Shown here piece after piece: positions 14,213 through 15,744 of a stretch of DNA of 15,744 nucleotides. A program made the position numbers and the translations under genes. Origin of the DNA: Muribaculaceae bacterium. Lineage in GTDB: Bacteria; Bacteroidota; Bacteroidia; Bacteroidales; Muribaculaceae. A model generated the notes under the pieces. That model did no database searches. It worked only from the letters and a program-made list of their open reading frames with translations, and was not told the DNA's origin. The stretch is taken from the NCBI GenBank assembly GCA_014867205.1, contig WGUO01000040.1, positions 1 through 15,744 of the forward strand, in the 5' to 3' direction. Numbering within the stretch: position 1 is the stretch's first letter; every line of letters starts with the position of its first letter.

Positions 14213-14241
14213 GGCAAAATGAAGAATTTTAGCTAATTTTG
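14210..14241 (+). promoter_or_regulatory. rplY promoter, Bacteroidetes type
   Basis: TTTG (14210-14213) and TAATTTTG (14234-14241) are separated by 20 nt. The predicted start is about 14247, giving a leader of about 105 nt before rplY. Confidence 0.7.
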
Positions 14242-14275
14242 CAGCGCTTTAAGCAAAACGTGTGATGGGAAATTC

Positions 14276-14322
14276 GTCGGCGCCTATCGCGACGCCCGCT
14301 CCCCGCGCCTCATGCACGGAGC
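14276..14322 (+). promoter_or_regulatory. Hairpins in the rplY leader
   Basis: Two small stems are possible: GTC-GCG with CGC-GAC (14276-14293, one bulged G) and GCTCC with GGAGC (14298-14322). They stand upstream of an A/T-rich, unstructured 30-nt stretch before the ATG. They may be a binding site for L25 or another factor, or may have no role. Confidence 0.25.
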
Positions 14323-14353
14323 AAACTTATTTTGAGTAACACATCTATTTAAA

Positions 14354-15007
14354 ATGAAGACATTCAAACTTAACGCTCAGCCTCGCGTTGAGCTCGGCAA
14401 AAAGTCAGTAAAGGCTTTACGCAAAGAGGGAAAGGTTCCCGCAGTAATCAATGGCGGCGCAATCGTTGAGCTCCCCTTCAACGGGACTCTCAAGGAGGGC
14501 CAGAAGCTTGTGGCTCTTGACGACAAGCGCGGCATCATCACCACCGACATCGTGGTGACTGCCGAAGACGTCCGTAAGCTCGTCTATACTCCCGACATCT
14601 TCGAGGTTGACATCAACCTCAACGGCGAGGAGATCAAGGCTGTGATGAAGGACCTTCAGTTCCAGCCCGTCAAGGACACTCTGCTCCACATCGACTTCCT
14701 TCAGGTTTATCCCGACAAGCCCATCGTTATGGAGGTTCCCGTCAAGATCGAGGGCCACGCCGAGGGTGTGAAGGCCGGTGGTAAGCTTACTCTCTCGATG
14801 CGTAAGCTCAAGGTGAAGGCCATATACAGCGAGATTCCCGAGCGTCTCGTCGTAAACGTAGACACTCTGGGTCTGGGCAAGTCACTCGCAGTGGGCGACC
14901 TCCACTTCCCCGGTCTCGAACTGATGAACGCCAAGAACGCGGTAGTCTGCGCCGTACAGCTCACACGTGCCGCACGTGGCGCCATGGCCAAGGCCGGCGA
15001 GGCTTAA
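14354..15007 (+). CDS. rplY: 50S ribosomal protein L25 (CTC/TL5 type)
   Basis: 217 aa, the two-domain CTC form rather than the short (about 95 aa) E. coli L25. The N-terminal 5S-rRNA-binding domain (about 1-92) begins with a basic segment typical of the family (FKLNAQPRVELGKKSVKALRKEGKVPAVINGG, in pieces) and includes KDLQFQPVKDTLLHIDFLQ. The C-terminal beta domain (about 98-190) includes VPVKIEGHAEGVKAGGKL and LRMRKLKVKAI-like strands (seen as LSMRKLKVKAIYSEIP), then VVNVDTLGLGKSLAVGDL. A short Ala-rich tail follows. It binds 5S rRNA in the large subunit. It has its own promoter at 14210-14241 and is separated from pth by a strong terminator. Confidence 0.96.
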   Translation: MKTFKLNAQPRVELGKKSVKALRKEGKVPAVINGGAIVELPFNGTLKEGQKLVALDDKRGIITTDIVVTAEDVRKLVYTPDIFEVDINLNGEEIKAVMKDLQFQPVKDTLLHIDFLQVYPDKPIVMEVPVKIEGHAEGVKAGGKLTLSMRKLKVKAIYSEIPERLVVNVDTLGLGKSLAVGDLHFPGLELMNAKNAVVCAVQLTRAARGAMAKAGEA

Positions 15008-15030
15008 TCAGCGTCAATTTACGATTTACG

Positions 15031-15065
15031 GCATCATGTCTCCATCCGAGGCATGATGCTTTTTT
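15031..15065 (+). terminator. Strong terminator between rplY and pth
   Basis: GCATCATGTCTC (15031-15042) pairs with GAGGCATGATGC (15048-15059) over 12 bp with one T-G wobble and a 5-nt loop, followed by six T. It ends ten bp before the first possible pth start. No TAnnTTTG promoter is seen after it, so pth may rely on leakage through this terminator. Confidence 0.85.
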
Positions 15066-15074
15066 CTTAGTATT

Positions 15075-15701
15075 ATGAACATTCTGAAACGTCTCTTCGG
15101 GCGAACCGCCCGTGAGACAACCAATACAGATCCGGATATGAAACGTTTCCTGATAGCATGTCTGGGCAACATGGGCCCCGAATATGTCGACACCCGCCAT
15201 AACGCCGGCTTCATGGTGGCCGACCGTCTTGCTGCCGATGCCGGCGTGCAGTTCCAGTCAAGGCGATACGGCGACATGACTGTCATCCGCGTCAAGAACT
15301 GCGAGCTGCTCGTGCTCAAGCCCTCGACATTCATGAACCTCAGCGGCGTGGCCGTGAGATACTGGATGAACCATGAGAAACTGCCGCTCGAAAACCTTCT
15401 TGTGGTGGTCGACGACATGGCAATACCTTTCGGTACTATACGCCTGCGCAAGCAGGGCTCAGACGCCGGACATAACGGACTTAAGAACATCGCCTCGGAA
15501 CTCGGCACGCAGAATTACGCCCGGCTCCGTTTCGGAATCGGCAACGGTTTCCCGCGCGGGGGCCAGATTGACTTCGTGCTCGGCAAGTTCCCCCCCGAGG
15601 AGATGGAGAAGATCCCCGAGGTGCTCCAGAAGGCCTGCGACGCCGTCAAGGCTTTCTGCCTCTCCGGCGCCGACTTCGCCATGACGCATTATAATAGGTA
15701 A
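15075..15701 (+). CDS. pth: Peptidyl-tRNA hydrolase
   Basis: 208 aa from the first ATG. It releases tRNA from peptidyl-tRNAs that drop off the ribosome. Active-site residues are in place (numbering from 15075): Asn32 in CLGNMG, the catalytic His42 in TRHNAGF, Asn88 in STFMNLSG, Asp113/Asp114 in VVDDM, and Asn134 in GHNGLKNI. The conserved RLRFGIGN and DFVLGKF segments follow. The usual family start aligns with Met22 (MKRFLIACLGN, at 15138), which would give 187 aa. The 21-residue extension (MNILKRLFGRTARETTNTDPD) is basic and in frame; I keep the longer start because it lies just after the terminator, but 15138 is a serious alternative. The stop TAA at 15699-15701 falls inside the first unit of a heptamer array. 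Confidence 0.95.
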   Translation: MNILKRLFGRTARETTNTDPDMKRFLIACLGNMGPEYVDTRHNAGFMVADRLAADAGVQFQSRRYGDMTVIRVKNCELLVLKPSTFMNLSGVAVRYWMNHEKLPLENLLVVVDDMAIPFGTIRLRKQGSDAGHNGLKNIASELGTQNYARLRFGIGNGFPRGGQIDFVLGKFPPEEMEKIPEVLQKACDAVKAFCLSGADFAMTHYNR

Positions 15702-15744
15702 TAGGTGTTAGGTGTTAGGTGTTAGTTGTTAGGTGTTAGTTGTT
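15697..15744. repeat. Heptamer array GGTGTTA overlapping the pth stop
   Basis: Units in order: GGTAATA, GGTGTTA, GGTGTTA, GGTGTTA, GTTGTTA, GGTGTTA, GTTGTT, running to the window edge. The first unit supplies the last base pair of the Arg codon and the TAA stop of pth. The same heptamer in the same orientation relative to the preceding gene follows rplT (2264-2202). The array probably continues beyond the window. Confidence 0.85.

Overview
The window is a piece of a Bacteroidales chromosome, most likely from a gut Muribaculaceae-type organism. Three things suggest this. The promoters I can recognise are all of the Bacteroidetes type (TTTG, 18-20 nt, TAnnTTTG). Start codons are preceded by A-rich leaders rather than Shine-Dalgarno sites. 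The proteins (CTC-type L25, SusG-like amylase with two C-terminal starch-binding modules, META lipoprotein, TPR protein ending in a GxxPSYxxLKRM-type tail) look like Bacteroidales proteins. The species assignment is inference. Most of the content is core housekeeping; I see no transposase, integrase, tRNA, CRISPR array or phage gene.

Layout. (1) 1-599 holds no convincing protein gene. It carries a leftward promoter for a gene outside the window, a 23-bp palindrome, a rightward promoter and a strongly structured RNA (about 266-570) ending in a clear terminator. A nitroreductase gene follows directly (600-1352). (2) 1519-2058, minus strand: an exported Cys/Asn/Gln-rich repeat protein. (3) 2334-5870, minus strand: the translation cluster thrS-infC-rpmI-rplT, with a thrS promoter, a thrS leader containing a hairpin that displays UGU (a Thr anticodon), and a structured infC-rpmI spacer. 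(4) 6104-8744, minus strand: NDH-2 type NADH dehydrogenase, a two-domain META lipoprotein and an Hsp15-like S4 protein; the last two overlap by one base. (5) 9048-12023, plus strand: a secreted GH13 amylase with its own promoter and terminator. (6) 12158-14137, plus strand: an exported TPR protein. (7) 14354-15701, plus strand: rplY and pth separated by a strong terminator.

The most interesting material is non-coding. The 266-570 RNA has long-range closing stems, and a segment at 311-317 could pair with the 5' arm of the terminator, as in an attenuator or riboswitch controlling the nitroreductase gene; a free-standing 6S-like RNA is the main alternative. Other points are the thrS leader, three helically phased TCTGCAAA repeats upstream of the thrS promoter, a 21-23 bp duplication abutting the rplY promoter, and two arrays of a GGTGTTA heptamer, both lying just 3' of translation genes in the same sense orientation.
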